NCBI RefSeq assembly: GCF_004684245.1
Contig: NZ_CP038452.1
Location: 434,001 to 498,000 of the forward strand
Source: Thermus caldilimi
GTDB taxonomy: Bacteria; Deinococcota; Deinococci; Deinococcales; Thermaceae
DNA: 64,000 nt
Direction: 5' to 3'
Each line of letters starts with the position of its first letter. Position 1 is the stretch's first letter. Below, one piece after another: positions 1 to 7,520 of the stretch. The position numbers were made by a program, and so were the translations under genes. Below the pieces are notes generated by a model that made no database searches, had not been told where the DNA came from, and saw nothing but the letters and a program-made list of their open reading frames with translations.

Positions 1-152
1 GGCTCAAAAACCACCTGCCCCTCGAGGGTAGGGTTGACCCCACGGAAAGCCCCCAGGGGAGCCCGGGCCTCGTAGAGGGTCTCCCCGCTCACCTGGTAGG
101 TGGCGGCCGCGGCCCATCCCAGGAGGAAAAGAAGCGCTATTCCCCGCAACAT
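1..152 (-). CDS. YceI-like secreted protein, 5' part only (cut by window edge)
   Basis: Only the first 50 or so codons are inside the window, so the gene is partial at its 3' end. The start at 152 is preceded by a GGAGGT ribosome site with good spacing. Residues 1-17 form a signal peptide. The following segment (T-Y-Q-V-S, then A-P-L-G-A-F-R-G and L-E-G-Q-V-V-F) resembles the first strands of the YceI lipocalin-like fold, whose members bind isoprenoid-type lipids in the periplasm. This family call rests on about 30 mature residues and is tentative. Its promoter region shares an 11-bp direct repeat with the next gene. Confidence 0.5.
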   Translation of the reverse strand, partial: MLRGIALLFLLGWAAAATYQVSGETLYEARAPLGAFRGVNPTLEGQVVFE

Positions 153-171
153 TGCCTTACCTCCCACCTCG

Positions 172-203
172 AGGTTAGAAGGAAAGCGTAAACGGGTCGT
201 AAG
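172..203 (-). promoter_or_regulatory. Candidate activator-type promoter with 11-bp-period direct repeat
   Basis: On the minus strand, TTACG occurs twice exactly 11 bp apart (blocks at 187-192 and 198-203). A TAACCT -10-like box follows 10 bp downstream (172-177). The same layout stands before the DUF5666 gene at 1700-1731, at nearly the same distance from its start codon. Eleven-base direct repeats at the -35 position suit an OmpR/PhoB-type response regulator. The regulator is not identified. Confidence 0.4.
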
Positions 204-244
204 CAAGGGGCGGGGCCTTGAGCCCCGCCCCCAGGTCCTTATGC

Positions 245-1681
245 CTAGCGGCCCTTAAGCTCCACCTTCTCTGCGGCGATGGTGGTTCCGGAAAGAGTCC
301 CTTTTACCTCCACGCGGTCTCCGTTCTGCAAGAGGGTGAAGAAGTCCGCCCGGCTATAGGTTTGGTTGCGCCACTCAAAGCGGGTAGCCTCTGTGGTGGT
401 CACGGTGTATCCCAGTAGCTGGAAGGTGTAACTGGTGGCATCCAGGTGGGAAACTGGGCCCTCCCACTCCTCCATCCCCTCGCCGTCCTGGTTGGTTTTC
501 ACCTCCACCTTGACGGCATAGTAGCGCATGTCGGCATTGGTCCGGGTGGGGTCGTACTGCACCTCCACGTAGTCCCCCACCTGGATGTCGGCGAAGGCGA
601 TGGGGCCGTCGGGGTCATCGCGTTTGAGGACGGTGGTGGCGTCCACGTAGAAGCCAAGGCTCCCCAGGGAGAAGGTATTGCCCTGGTGATCTATGGCGCT
701 TACCGTTCCCTTGGCCTCCGCCCTGGCCGGGTAGCTCTTGGGGTACTTTACCTTCACCAGCTGGGCGTGGAAGAGGGTAGGGTCGTTGGCATCCACCTGG
801 CCCTTGGCCTCCACGTAGGCCCCGTCAACCAAGGTGCCCACTACGTTGGCGGCGCTATAGTCCACGGTGTAGCCAAGGAGCTGGAAGGTTTTTTGGGTGG
901 GATCCAGCCCGAGGATGGGTCCTTCCAGCTCCACCCGCCTCGAGGCTCCGAACTGGTTGTTCCCCGAGGTCTTGAACACCACCTTTGTAGCCTGAATGAG
1001 GGTACCGGAAAGGGTTCCCTTCACCTCCACCCACACCCCCTCCCTGGGGGTTCCCACCACATGGGCTTGGCCGTAGTCCACCGTGTAGCCGTTCAGGGTG
1101 AAGTGCTTGGCCGGCTCATCCAGGTTGGTGGCCCGGCCTTCCAGCTCCACCTCGTTGTTTCCCCTGGGGTGGCGTTCAATATAAGTGGCGAGGATGCCGC
1201 TTTCTGTAGCGGTTCCCTGGACCTCCACCACATCTCCTATTGCGAGATCGGAAAGGAGCAGGGTGCGGTAGGAACCCCCCACCTTTTCATAAATCCGGGT
1301 GTTGGCATCGGTGAGGACCTGTTGGCCAAGGACCGTGAGGGTTCCGGCGTTCACGTCCAGGGCAGCGATGGGGCCTTTGAGTTCTACCTGCACCTCGAGG
1401 CTCTGGAGGCGGAGGGTGTTTCCCTGGTCAGTGCCCTGAGCCACCACCACCATACCCGGCAGGACCGAGCCGCCATAGGGTTCCCCCTCCTTGGTCAGGG
1501 ATGTTCCTTGCAGGTCCAAGGGCTTGCCCAGAAGGGTGGGCTTGGTTTCCGTGCCCCCCACCACCCCCGCCACCTGGACTGCCTGGGGAATGGACCCCGA
1601 GGGGTTCATCTGGCAGGACGCCAGGATGGCTAGGCCCAGCGCCAGCCAGACCAGCCGCGAAAAGCGCACCTCCTTAGCCAT
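245..1681 (-). CDS. Lipoprotein of tandem DUF5666 beta-repeats
   Basis: The 478-residue protein starts at 1681 behind a GGAGGT site. Residues 1-23 are a lipoprotein signal ending in the lipobox L-A-S-C, so the mature protein should be lipid-anchored outside the cytoplasmic membrane. The rest is about five or six copies of a 60-75 residue unit. Each unit has a start like V-E-L-E-G-P, then L-D, a F-x-L-x-G-Y-T-V-D strand and a G-x-x-V-E-V-K-G strand, as in DUF5666. The biochemical role of the family is unknown; a binding or structural scaffold role is my inference. It shares promoter architecture with the YceI-like gene and may be co-regulated with it. Confidence 0.75.
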   Translation of the reverse strand: MAKEVRFSRLVWLALGLAILASCQMNPSGSIPQAVQVAGVVGGTETKPTLLGKPLDLQGTSLTKEGEPYGGSVLPGMVVVAQGTDQGNTLRLQSLEVQVELKGPIAALDVNAGTLTVLGQQVLTDANTRIYEKVGGSYRTLLLSDLAIGDVVEVQGTATESGILATYIERHPRGNNEVELEGRATNLDEPAKHFTLNGYTVDYGQAHVVGTPREGVWVEVKGTLSGTLIQATKVVFKTSGNNQFGASRRVELEGPILGLDPTQKTFQLLGYTVDYSAANVVGTLVDGAYVEAKGQVDANDPTLFHAQLVKVKYPKSYPARAEAKGTVSAIDHQGNTFSLGSLGFYVDATTVLKRDDPDGPIAFADIQVGDYVEVQYDPTRTNADMRYYAVKVEVKTNQDGEGMEEWEGPVSHLDATSYTFQLLGYTVTTTEATRFEWRNQTYSRADFFTLLQNGDRVEVKGTLSGTTIAAEKVELKGR

Positions 1682-1699
1682 GGTTCACCTCCGGTAGCC

Positions 1700-1731
1700 A
1701 CCCTAACCCATCCCCGTAAACGGAGCGTAAA
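1700..1731 (-). promoter_or_regulatory. Candidate activator-type promoter with 11-bp-period direct repeat
   Basis: TTTACG appears twice on the minus strand with an 11-bp period (1715-1720 and 1726-1731). A TAGGGT -10-like box lies at 1700-1705, leaving the same 10-bp gap seen before the YceI-like gene. The repeat is centred about 42 bp upstream of the start codon at 1681. Confidence 0.4.
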
Positions 1732-1756
1732 CGCCCGGTACCCCACCCACCTGGGC

Positions 1757-2443
1757 CTAGACCTTCAGAAGGCCAAAAAGAGGCCAGTGCTCCTTGATTA
1801 GCTCCGGGTGCCACTGGACCCCCAGGAAAAGGGGATGCCCATCCAGGGCTACCGCCTCCACCAGGCCGTCCGGGGCCAGGGCGATGGGCTTTAAGCCCTC
1901 TCCCAGGTCCTTGATCCCCTGGTGGTGGTAGGAGTTCACCCGGAAGCTAGGGGGGAAGAGGCGGGCGAGGGGGCTTTCGGCCACCAGCTTCATCCCGTGG
2001 GCCAGGGCAGGAGGGGGACTTTTTTCGGTGTGCTGGATCTCCCGGAAGCCCTGGGCCTCGAGGTCCTGGTAAAGGGTTCCCCCCATGGCCACGTTCATCA
2101 CCTGGATTCCCCGGCATATCCCCAGGGTGGGAAGCCCCTTCTCCGCCGCGTAGCGGGCCAGGAAGAGCTCGTGTTCGTCCCGCTCGGGGCTGACCTCGCC
2201 CAGCCTTGGATGGGGTTCCTCCCTGTAGCGATCCGGGTCCACGTCGCCCCCTCCGGGAAGAAGGAGCCCATCCAGGTGGGGAAGGATTCTTTCCAAGGCT
2301 TCCGGGCCCTGGGGTGGAAGGAGCACATAGGCCAGGCCCTGGGAGGAGAGGGCTTCCAGATAGAACTCTAAAAGGCCCCAGAATCTTTTCGCCAGGAGGC
2401 CCTCGGCCATGCGGTACTGGGTGGCGACACCGATGAAGCGCAT
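1757..2443 (-). CDS. Gamma-glutamyl hydrolase-type class I glutamine amidotransferase (peptidase C26, PuuD-like)
   Basis: This 228-residue cytoplasmic enzyme has the class I amidotransferase fold. The oxyanion segment L-L-P-G-G-G-D-V-D-P lies near residues 61-70. The nucleophile elbow G-I-C-R-G gives Cys110, and W-H-P-E gives His212 and Glu214, completing the Cys-His-Glu triad. The G-G-G-D-V-x-P signature is typical of gamma-glutamyl-gamma-aminobutyrate hydrolases, which release glutamate from gamma-glutamyl amides in putrescine breakdown. No other polyamine gene lies nearby, so the exact substrate is open. It diverges from the amylase gene. Confidence 0.8.
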   Translation of the reverse strand: MRFIGVATQYRMAEGLLAKRFWGLLEFYLEALSSQGLAYVLLPPQGPEALERILPHLDGLLLPGGGDVDPDRYREEPHPRLGEVSPERDEHELFLARYAAEKGLPTLGICRGIQVMNVAMGGTLYQDLEAQGFREIQHTEKSPPPALAHGMKLVAESPLARLFPPSFRVNSYHHQGIKDLGEGLKPIALAPDGLVEAVALDGHPLFLGVQWHPELIKEHWPLFGLLKV

Positions 2444-2469
2444 GGCTTCATGCTATGCCAGGTGGAGGG

Positions 2470-2497
2470 TTGCCTGCCGGGGTGGAGGCAGTATGAT
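2470..2497 (+). promoter_or_regulatory. Sigma-A-type promoter for the amylase gene
   Basis: TTGCCT (2470-2475), a 16-bp spacer and TATGAT (2492-2497) form a recognisable -35/-10 pair. They lie 37 bp before the chosen start codon at 2534, which has an AAAGGAGG ribosome site. Confidence 0.5.
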
Positions 2498-2533
2498 GGA
2501 AGCGCTTCTATGCGGGTAGGCAAAGGAGGCAAT

Positions 2534-4672
2534 ATGGGAAGAATCCTGGCGGTGTGGGTATGGCTTAGCCTGGCCCTGGCGGTCCCGGTGACCTTCCGCT
2601 ACACACCTCCTTCGGGCCTCGAGGTGCGCTCGGTAAGCCTCCGGGGCTCCTTCAACAGCTGGGGGGAAACCCCCATGCAGAAGGAGGACGGGTCCTGGGC
2701 GGTAACCGTGGACCTGGATCCAGGGGAGCACCAGTACAAGTTCTTCATCAACGGCCAGTGGCCCAGGGACATGTGCAACGATCCCACCTTCGGCACGCCC
2801 ATGGTGGACCCGAAGGCGGCAGGGTGTGTGGACGATGGCTTTGGGGGTCAGAATGCCGTGATCGTGGTCCAGGCCCCGGTAGCCCCCACCCCTCCTGCGG
2901 GGCCTGTGGCCCTGGACTTCACCCATGATCCGTTGGACGCCCAGTATGTGTCCCATGCCGACGGCAAGCTTTCCGTGCGCTTCCGGGCAGGGGAGGGGGC
3001 AGTGGCGGCCGCCTGGGTGGAGGTGCAGGGAAAGAGGCTCCCCATGCACCTGCAGCTGAGTTTTCCGGGAAGCGAGGTTTGGCGTGGGACCTTACCTGGA
3101 GGCGTGGGAGCCTACCGCATCCTGGTGCGGACCCAGGATGGCAAGGAGGAGGTGTTCGGCCCCTTTAACCCTCCCGAAAGGCCCTTCGCCGAGGTGGCCT
3201 GGGTGGGCGAGGGGGTGGGTTATCAGATCTTCCCCGAGCGCTTCTACAACGGGGATTCCAGCAACGATGCCCTGGCCCTGGAAACCGACGAGTACCGCTT
3301 TAACCAGGTGTGGCAGCGCTCCTCTGGGCCCAAGCCCCATCTTTCCCGCTGGGGCGATCCCCCCTCGCCCCTGCACTGCTGCCACCAGTACTTCGGGGGG
3401 GATCTTGCCGGGGTGCTGGCCAAGCTTCCTTACCTGAAGGCCCTGGGGGTTAGCGTCCTCTACCTGAATCCCATCTTTGATTCCGGGTCGGCCCACGGCT
3501 ACGACACCCACGACTACCTCAAGGTTTCCCCCAAGTTCGGCGACAAATCCCTCTTGCGCAAGCTGCTGGACGAGGCCCACCGCCTCGACATGCGGGTGAT
3601 CTTTGACTTCGTCCCCAACCACACTGGCCTGGGCTTTTGGGCTTTTCAGGATGTGGTAAAGAGGGGTCCCCGTTCCCCTTACTGGAACTGGTACTTCATC
3701 AAGCGGTGGCCCTTTGTGCCGGGTGACGGATCGGCCTACGAGGGATGGTGGGGGTTAGGGAGCCTGCCCAAGCTGAACACCGCAAACCCCGGGGTGAAGC
3801 GCTACCTGATCGAGGTGGCCAAATACTGGGTACGCTTCGGCTTTGACGGGGTGCGGGTGGATGTGCCCGGGGATGTGCTAAATCCTCACGCTTTCTTTAA
3901 GGAAATGCGGGCTGAACTGAAGGCCATCAAGCCCGACGCCTACCTGGTGGCGGAGATCTGGCAGAGGGATCCTAGCTGGCTTCGGGGGGATGAGTTTGAC
4001 TCCCTGATGAACTACGCCATCGGCCGGGATATCCTCCTCCGCTTTGCTAAGGGGGGAAGCCTAGCCCTGTACAACGCCCGCCGAGCCTTGGCGGACCTAG
4101 CCCGGGTTTACGCCCTTTACCCGGAGGCGGTGGCCGGGATGGGCTTCAACTTGATCACCTCCCACGATACGGCCCGCCTCCTTACCGAGCTTGGGGGCGG
4201 GGGCCTGAAGGACCTTCCCAGCCCGGAAGCCAGGGCCCGGCAGCGGCTTGCGGCGGCCATGCTCTACGCCCTTCCCGGCCTCCCCGTAACCTTCCAGGGG
4301 GATGAGTGCGGTTTCACCGGGGAAAGGCCGGCCGACCCCCCTCACGAGCTCAACCGGTATCCCTTCCAGTGGGAGAAATGCCATGGGGAAACCCTGGGCT
4401 TTTACCAGGAGCTGGCGGGGCTGCGCCGGGAGCTTGCGGCCCTCAGGAGCGCCGTGTTCCGGACCTACTTCGGAGAGGGCCATCTTCTGGCCTTCTTCCG
4501 GGGTGAGCCTGGAGAAGGGGAGGTGCTTGCCGCCTTCAATAACGGGGTGGAGGCCGCCACCTTGCCCTTGCCTCCTGGGGGCTGGCGGGATCCCCTCGAG
4601 GGGCGCACCTACCGGAAGGAAGTGAGCCTGCCCCCCCTGGGCTTCCGGTACCTGGTCCACCTGGGGCGGTAG
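2534..4672 (+). CDS. Secreted GH13 alpha-amylase / neopullulanase-type glycosidase
   Basis: The start at 2534 is chosen because AAAGGAGG precedes it and a clean signal peptide (residues 1-17) follows; an upstream in-frame ATG at 2450 lacks both. The mature protein has an N-terminal AMPK/CBM48-like beta domain (about 19-115), a second beta domain (about 126-212) and a GH13 barrel from about 225. The four GH13 regions are visible: D-F-V-P-N-H (358-363), G-V-R-V-D with nucleophile Asp443, V-A-E-I-W with acid Glu474, and S-H-D-T with Asp545. It should cut alpha-1,4-glucans outside the cell. Two N-terminal domains before the barrel suit neopullulanase/cyclomaltodextrinase relatives, but linkage specificity cannot be read from sequence. 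Length is 712 residues. Confidence 0.87.
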   Translation: MGRILAVWVWLSLALAVPVTFRYTPPSGLEVRSVSLRGSFNSWGETPMQKEDGSWAVTVDLDPGEHQYKFFINGQWPRDMCNDPTFGTPMVDPKAAGCVDDGFGGQNAVIVVQAPVAPTPPAGPVALDFTHDPLDAQYVSHADGKLSVRFRAGEGAVAAAWVEVQGKRLPMHLQLSFPGSEVWRGTLPGGVGAYRILVRTQDGKEEVFGPFNPPERPFAEVAWVGEGVGYQIFPERFYNGDSSNDALALETDEYRFNQVWQRSSGPKPHLSRWGDPPSPLHCCHQYFGGDLAGVLAKLPYLKALGVSVLYLNPIFDSGSAHGYDTHDYLKVSPKFGDKSLLRKLLDEAHRLDMRVIFDFVPNHTGLGFWAFQDVVKRGPRSPYWNWYFIKRWPFVPGDGSAYEGWWGLGSLPKLNTANPGVKRYLIEVAKYWVRFGFDGVRVDVPGDVLNPHAFFKEMRAELKAIKPDAYLVAEIWQRDPSWLRGDEFDSLMNYAIGRDILLRFAKGGSLALYNARRALADLARVYALYPEAVAGMGFNLITSHDTARLLTELGGGGLKDLPSPEARARQRLAAAMLYALPGLPVTFQGDECGFTGERPADPPHELNRYPFQWEKCHGETLGFYQELAGLRRELAALRSAVFRTYFGEGHLLAFFRGEPGEGEVLAAFNNGVEAATLPLPPGGWRDPLEGRTYRKEVSLPPLGFRYLVHLGR

Positions 4673-4753
4673 GGGGTTTGGCGGTAGCCCGTTGGCCAGG
4701 GCGGCTGAACGTAGGTCTTGCCACGGGGTATGGGCTCTTCGCTTTCCTTCACC

Positions 4754-4780
4754 TTGCTTTCAGCCTCGCCTCCGTATAAT
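4754..4780 (+). promoter_or_regulatory. Promoter of the plus-strand fluoride operon
   Basis: A consensus TATAAT -10 box lies at 4775-4780, with a TTGCTT -35-like box at 4754-4759 (15-bp spacer). The transcript would begin about 6-8 nt downstream, right at the 5' edge of the riboswitch aptamer. Confidence 0.6.
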
Positions 4781-4786
4781 GTCCTC

Positions 4787-4838
4787 GAGGCGATGGGGCC
4801 CGCCTGAAACCGCCCAGCCGGGCTGATGGCTCCTACCC
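4787..4838 (+). ncRNA. Fluoride riboswitch (crcB motif) aptamer
   Basis: The element matches the fluoride aptamer part by part. It begins GGCGATG, closes the first hairpin with CGCC (GGCG/CGCC stem), continues with GAAAC and a GCCC/GGGC hairpin, then GCTGATGGC and CTCCTACC. The loop GGGGCC (about 4795-4800) can pair with GGCTCC (about 4828-4833) to form the defining long-range helix. A terminator overlaps its 3' end, as in transcriptional ON switches: bound fluoride would stabilise the aptamer and allow read-through. The controlled gene is the antiporter at 4886. A second copy at 12296-12344 has compensating changes in the same helix. Confidence 0.93.
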
Positions 4839-4860
4839 AGAAGGGGTAGGGGCCTTTTCT
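4832..4860 (+). terminator. Riboswitch-controlled intrinsic terminator
   Basis: CCTACCC (4832-4838) pairs with GGGTAGG (4844-4850) across a short loop, followed by GGCC and a CCTTTTCT tract. The 5' arm is also the 3' end of the aptamer, so aptamer and terminator are mutually exclusive. Confidence 0.85.
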
Positions 4861-4885
4861 CCTACCCCGGAAAGGAGGAAACCCC

Positions 4886-6055
4886 ATGGACTGGAGTGCG
4901 GCGGCAATCTGGATGGGCTTGGCGGTGGTGGCGGCCCTGCTTTCCATCTGGTTCCGGGTCTCCGTGGCCCTAACGGAGATCCTGGTGGGGGTAGCCGCAG
5001 GAGCCCTTATAGGCAAGGAGGCCCTTCACACCATGGCATCCTGGGTAACCTTTCTGGCAGGGGTGGGAAGCGTTGTCCTCACCTTTCTGGCTGGGGCTGA
5101 GCTGGATCCGGAAACCCTGAAGCGAAGCTGGAAGGAGGCCTTTGCCATAGGGCTCGCGGGCTTCTTTGCCCCGTTTCTTGGGTCAGCCTTCGTGGCCCAT
5201 GCCCTCCTGGGCTGGGATCCCCGGGCCAGCTGGCTTGCTGGTGTGGCCCTGTCCACCACCAGCGTGGCCGTGGTCTATGCGGTGATGCTGGAGCTGGGGC
5301 TGAACCAGACTCCCTTTGGCAAGGTGATTTTAGCCGCTTGTTTCGTCAACGACCTGGGGACGGTTCTGGCCTTGGGCCTCCTATTCGCCCCCTTTGGGAC
5401 GGCCACCTGGGTGTTTGCCCTAGGCCTTGGGGTAGGGTTGTACCTGCTCATCCGGGCTACCCCATGGCTGTTCGCTCGCTACGGCGGCAGCACCCATGAA
5501 CTGGAGGCCAAGTTTCTCCTCTTCGCCCTCTTCGCCCTGGGGGCCTTAGCTGCCTGGAGCGGCTCGGAGGCGGTGCTTCCCGCCTACCTGGTGGGTATGG
5601 TTTTGGCCGGGAGTGTGGGCAAGGACCACGCGTTGATCCGCCGCCTGCGTACCCTTACCTTGGGGCTTCTCACGCCCTTCTATTTCATCAGGGCGGGTAG
5701 CCTGGTGAGCCTTCCCGCCCTCCTGCTCGGCCTGGGGGGTTTTTTCGTTTTGTTGCTGACCAAGATGGTAAGCAAGGTTCTTGGGGTCTATCCCATCACC
5801 CTGGTCTTTCGCTACCGGAGAAGGGATGCCGCCTACACCACCCTCCTCATGTCCACAGGGCTCACCTTCGGCACCATCAGCAGCCTTTACGGGTTAACCC
5901 ATGGAATCATCAGTGAAGACCAGTATTCCCTGCTGGTGGCTGCGGTCATCGCCAGCGCCGTGGTGCCCACCTGGATCGCCAACCGCTTCTTCCTGCCCCA
6001 CCATCACATTCAGGCAGCGCGGATTGGCCTCGAGGAGGTGCGGAATGAAGGATAG
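4886..6055 (+). CDS. CPA2/Kef-type cation:proton antiporter under fluoride control
   Basis: The 389-residue membrane protein has about 11-12 hydrophobic segments and an AAAGGAGG ribosome site before its start. It resembles NapA/Kef-type monovalent cation:proton antiporters (Na_H_Exchanger family). In the core, S-T-T-S-V-A-V-V-Y (about 123-131) precedes F-V-N-D-L-G. The ion-binding pair is therefore Asn155-Asp156 rather than Asp-Asp; in this superfamily an Asn-Asp pair is usually linked to electroneutral exchange. There is no C-terminal TrkA-N/RCK domain. The fluoride riboswitch directly upstream implies a role in fluoride tolerance. Antiporters are among the known gene classes behind this riboswitch, but whether this protein moves fluoride or restores pH/ion balance is unproven. 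Confidence 0.85.
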   Translation: MDWSAAAIWMGLAVVAALLSIWFRVSVALTEILVGVAAGALIGKEALHTMASWVTFLAGVGSVVLTFLAGAELDPETLKRSWKEAFAIGLAGFFAPFLGSAFVAHALLGWDPRASWLAGVALSTTSVAVVYAVMLELGLNQTPFGKVILAACFVNDLGTVLALGLLFAPFGTATWVFALGLGVGLYLLIRATPWLFARYGGSTHELEAKFLLFALFALGALAAWSGSEAVLPAYLVGMVLAGSVGKDHALIRRLRTLTLGLLTPFYFIRAGSLVSLPALLLGLGGFFVLLLTKMVSKVLGVYPITLVFRYRRRDAAYTTLLMSTGLTFGTISSLYGLTHGIISEDQYSLLVAAVIASAVVPTWIANRFFLPHHHIQAARIGLEEVRNEG

Positions 6056-6087
6056 GTTGGGGCTGAGGGAAGAGGAGGTGAGAAAGC

Positions 6088-6507
6088 ATGTTTCGTAGGA
6101 TTTTGGTAGGATACGATGGATCGGAGCCTGCTAAAAAGGCCTTAATCGCTGCCCTGGAGCTGGCCCAGGCCTTCCGGGGGGAGGTATTGGCGTTGGCGGT
6201 GGTCCGGCCACCGGAGTTCGCAGAGCTGGGGATCGAGCTGGAAGGGGTACTGGAGGAGGCCAAAGGGCCCTTGGCCGAGGCCTTTCGCTTTGCCCAGCGC
6301 GAGGCCGCACGGCGGGGGGTGGTCCTGAGAACCCGAAGCCAGGTGGGGCATCCGGCGGAGACCCTGGTGCGGGTGGCGGAAGAGGAAGGCTTCGACCTCA
6401 TCGTACTGGGGCGGCGGGGCCTAACCCCGGTCCAGCGCTGGATGCTGGGCTCGGTCTCGGAGAGGGTGTTGCGCTACGCCCCCTCTGCCGTGATGGTGGT
6501 GCACTGA
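6088..6507 (+). CDS. Universal stress protein (UspA family), ATP-binding type
   Basis: A single Usp domain of 139 residues. It starts F-R-R-I-L-V-G-Y-D-G-S with the conserved Asp10 and ends with the nucleotide motif G-x2-G-x9-G-S, seen as G-R-R-G ... M-L-G-S-V. This marks the ATP-binding subfamily. It is the second gene of the fluoride-riboswitch operon, 32 nt after the antiporter. Usp genes often pair with transporters and may modulate them. Its stop overlaps the next start (TGATG). Confidence 0.9.
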   Translation: MFRRILVGYDGSEPAKKALIAALELAQAFRGEVLALAVVRPPEFAELGIELEGVLEEAKGPLAEAFRFAQREAARRGVVLRTRSQVGHPAETLVRVAEEEGFDLIVLGRRGLTPVQRWMLGSVSERVLRYAPSAVMVVH

Positions 6508-6908
6508 TGGAACTGCCTCCCTGCCCCTACCGTCAGGAGGGCCGCTGTAGCGCCGAAGAGGACCGACCCATCACCCCGGAGGACTGCCAGCGTTGCCCGA
6601 TTCCCGAGGCCTTGGCCCATCCACAGGCGTGCCTGTACCTGGTTCCCTTCCGCATGGAAGGAACGGCTCTATTCGCCTGCCGTTTCACCTTCACCTGGGC
6701 CAGGGAACCTGCGGTGGCGGACTGGAGGTGCCTTTGCCCCTGCCCCTACTGGTTCCCCCGGGCCCCGGAGGAGGCATGGATCCGCGACCTCCGCTCCCTC
6801 CAAGACCGCTACCGCCGGGTGCTTAAGGGCGAGGAGCCCCGGTATCCTCCCTTGGTGCCCCCGAAAACCGACTCCCGAAGAAGGAGGTGGCCGTGGTCCA
6901 AAGGCTAG
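6507..6908 (+). CDS. Cysteine-rich small protein of unknown function (fluoride operon)
   Basis: I do not recognise this 133-residue protein. It has at least nine cysteines in its first 80 residues, including C-x2-C (C-Q-R-C) and C-x-C-x-C (C-L-C-P-C) clusters, which suggests a bound metal or Fe-S site. The C-terminal 20 residues are strongly basic (S-R-R-R-R-W). No signal peptide or membrane segment is present, so it is probably cytoplasmic. Its start overlaps the stop of the Usp gene, which argues for translational coupling and for a real gene. Its place in the fluoride operon is the only clue to function. Confidence 0.6.
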   Translation: MELPPCPYRQEGRCSAEEDRPITPEDCQRCPIPEALAHPQACLYLVPFRMEGTALFACRFTFTWAREPAVADWRCLCPCPYWFPRAPEEAWIRDLRSLQDRYRRVLKGEEPRYPPLVPPKTDSRRRRWPWSKG

Positions 6909-7180
6909 TCTTGGTGGGGCCCGAAGACCTCCACCGTACCCCACTTTTCCTGTCCCCACACCCCCAGCCACTTCCCCAGGTGCTGGAAGTTCTGCGTAGG
7001 TCCGTGGATGAACCCATGGACGGGGATCCCAGGGCCAGCTTTGTCCTTTACGAGGAGGGGCGTGCGCAACTTTACCGTGTACAGTACGACCTTCAGGGGC
7101 TTCTCGGGGCCCTGGAAGGTTTGCCGTTAGGCAAAGAGCAAAGGGCGGAGCTTCGCCGACTATATGAACGGGCTGGGTGA
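6893..7180 (+). CDS. Small unknown protein, fluoride operon
   Basis: A 95-residue protein with no family I recognise. The GTG at 6893 is preferred because AAGGAGG lies six bases upstream; the GTG at 6887 is part of that ribosome site. It overlaps the preceding Cys-rich gene by 16 nt. Residues 1-8 form one hydrophobic strand; the C-terminal half is charged and helical (L-G-K-E-Q-R-A-E-L-R-R-L). The same ribosome-site/start string occurs at the first MutS-like gene across the island. Confidence 0.5.
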   Translation: MVQRLVLVGPEDLHRTPLFLSPHPQPLPQVLEVLRRSVDEPMDGDPRASFVLYEEGRAQLYRVQYDLQGLLGALEGLPLGKEQRAELRRLYERAG

Positions 7181-7184
7181 AAGC

Positions 7185-7520
7185 ATGCGGGGGCATGAGG
7201 AAGCCGTGCTCTTGAGGATCTTTGTGAGTGAATCGGATCGCTACGAGGGTCGGCCCCTTTACCAGGCTATAATCCTAGAAGCCAGGAATCGGGGTCTGGC
7301 GGGAGCCACAGCCTTTAAGGGGTTTCTGGGATACGGGGTCCACTCCCGCATCCACAGCGCTAGATTTATTCGTTCCGAGGACTTGCCGGTTATGGTGGAG
7401 GTAGTGGATACGCAGGAGAAGATCCTCTTCTTCCTGAACGTCCTGAAGGGGATGCTGGCGGAGGGCTTGGCCACCCTGGAGCGGGTGGAGGTGATCAGAT
7501 CTTCGCCGGAGGCGAGATGA
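7185..7520 (+). CDS. DUF190 family protein (PII-like, fluoride/CrcB-associated)
   Basis: The sequence carries the DUF190 signature: L-L-R-I-F-V-S-E-S-D-R-Y-E-G-R-P-L-Y, then R-G-L-A-G-A-T, G-x-G-x-H-S-R-I-H, and D-L-P-V-M-V-E-V-V-D-T. DUF190 proteins have a PII-like trimer fold and commonly sit beside crcB fluoride channels. Here no crcB is seen, but the operon is led by a fluoride riboswitch, so the association persists without the channel. The start at 7185 gives the usual family N-terminus; an ATG at 7164 is possible. It overlaps the next gene by 4 nt. Confidence 0.85.
   Translation: MRGHEEAVLLRIFVSESDRYEGRPLYQAIILEARNRGLAGATAFKGFLGYGVHSRIHSARFIRSEDLPVMVEVVDTQEKILFFLNVLKGMLAEGLATLERVEVIRSSPEAR

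Noticed and set aside
446-1633. Long plus-strand open frame opposite the DUF5666 gene
   Set aside because: It mirrors the repeat gene on the other strand, has no ribosome site, and its composition (His/Gly/Val-rich) is typical of an antisense shadow in GC-rich DNA.
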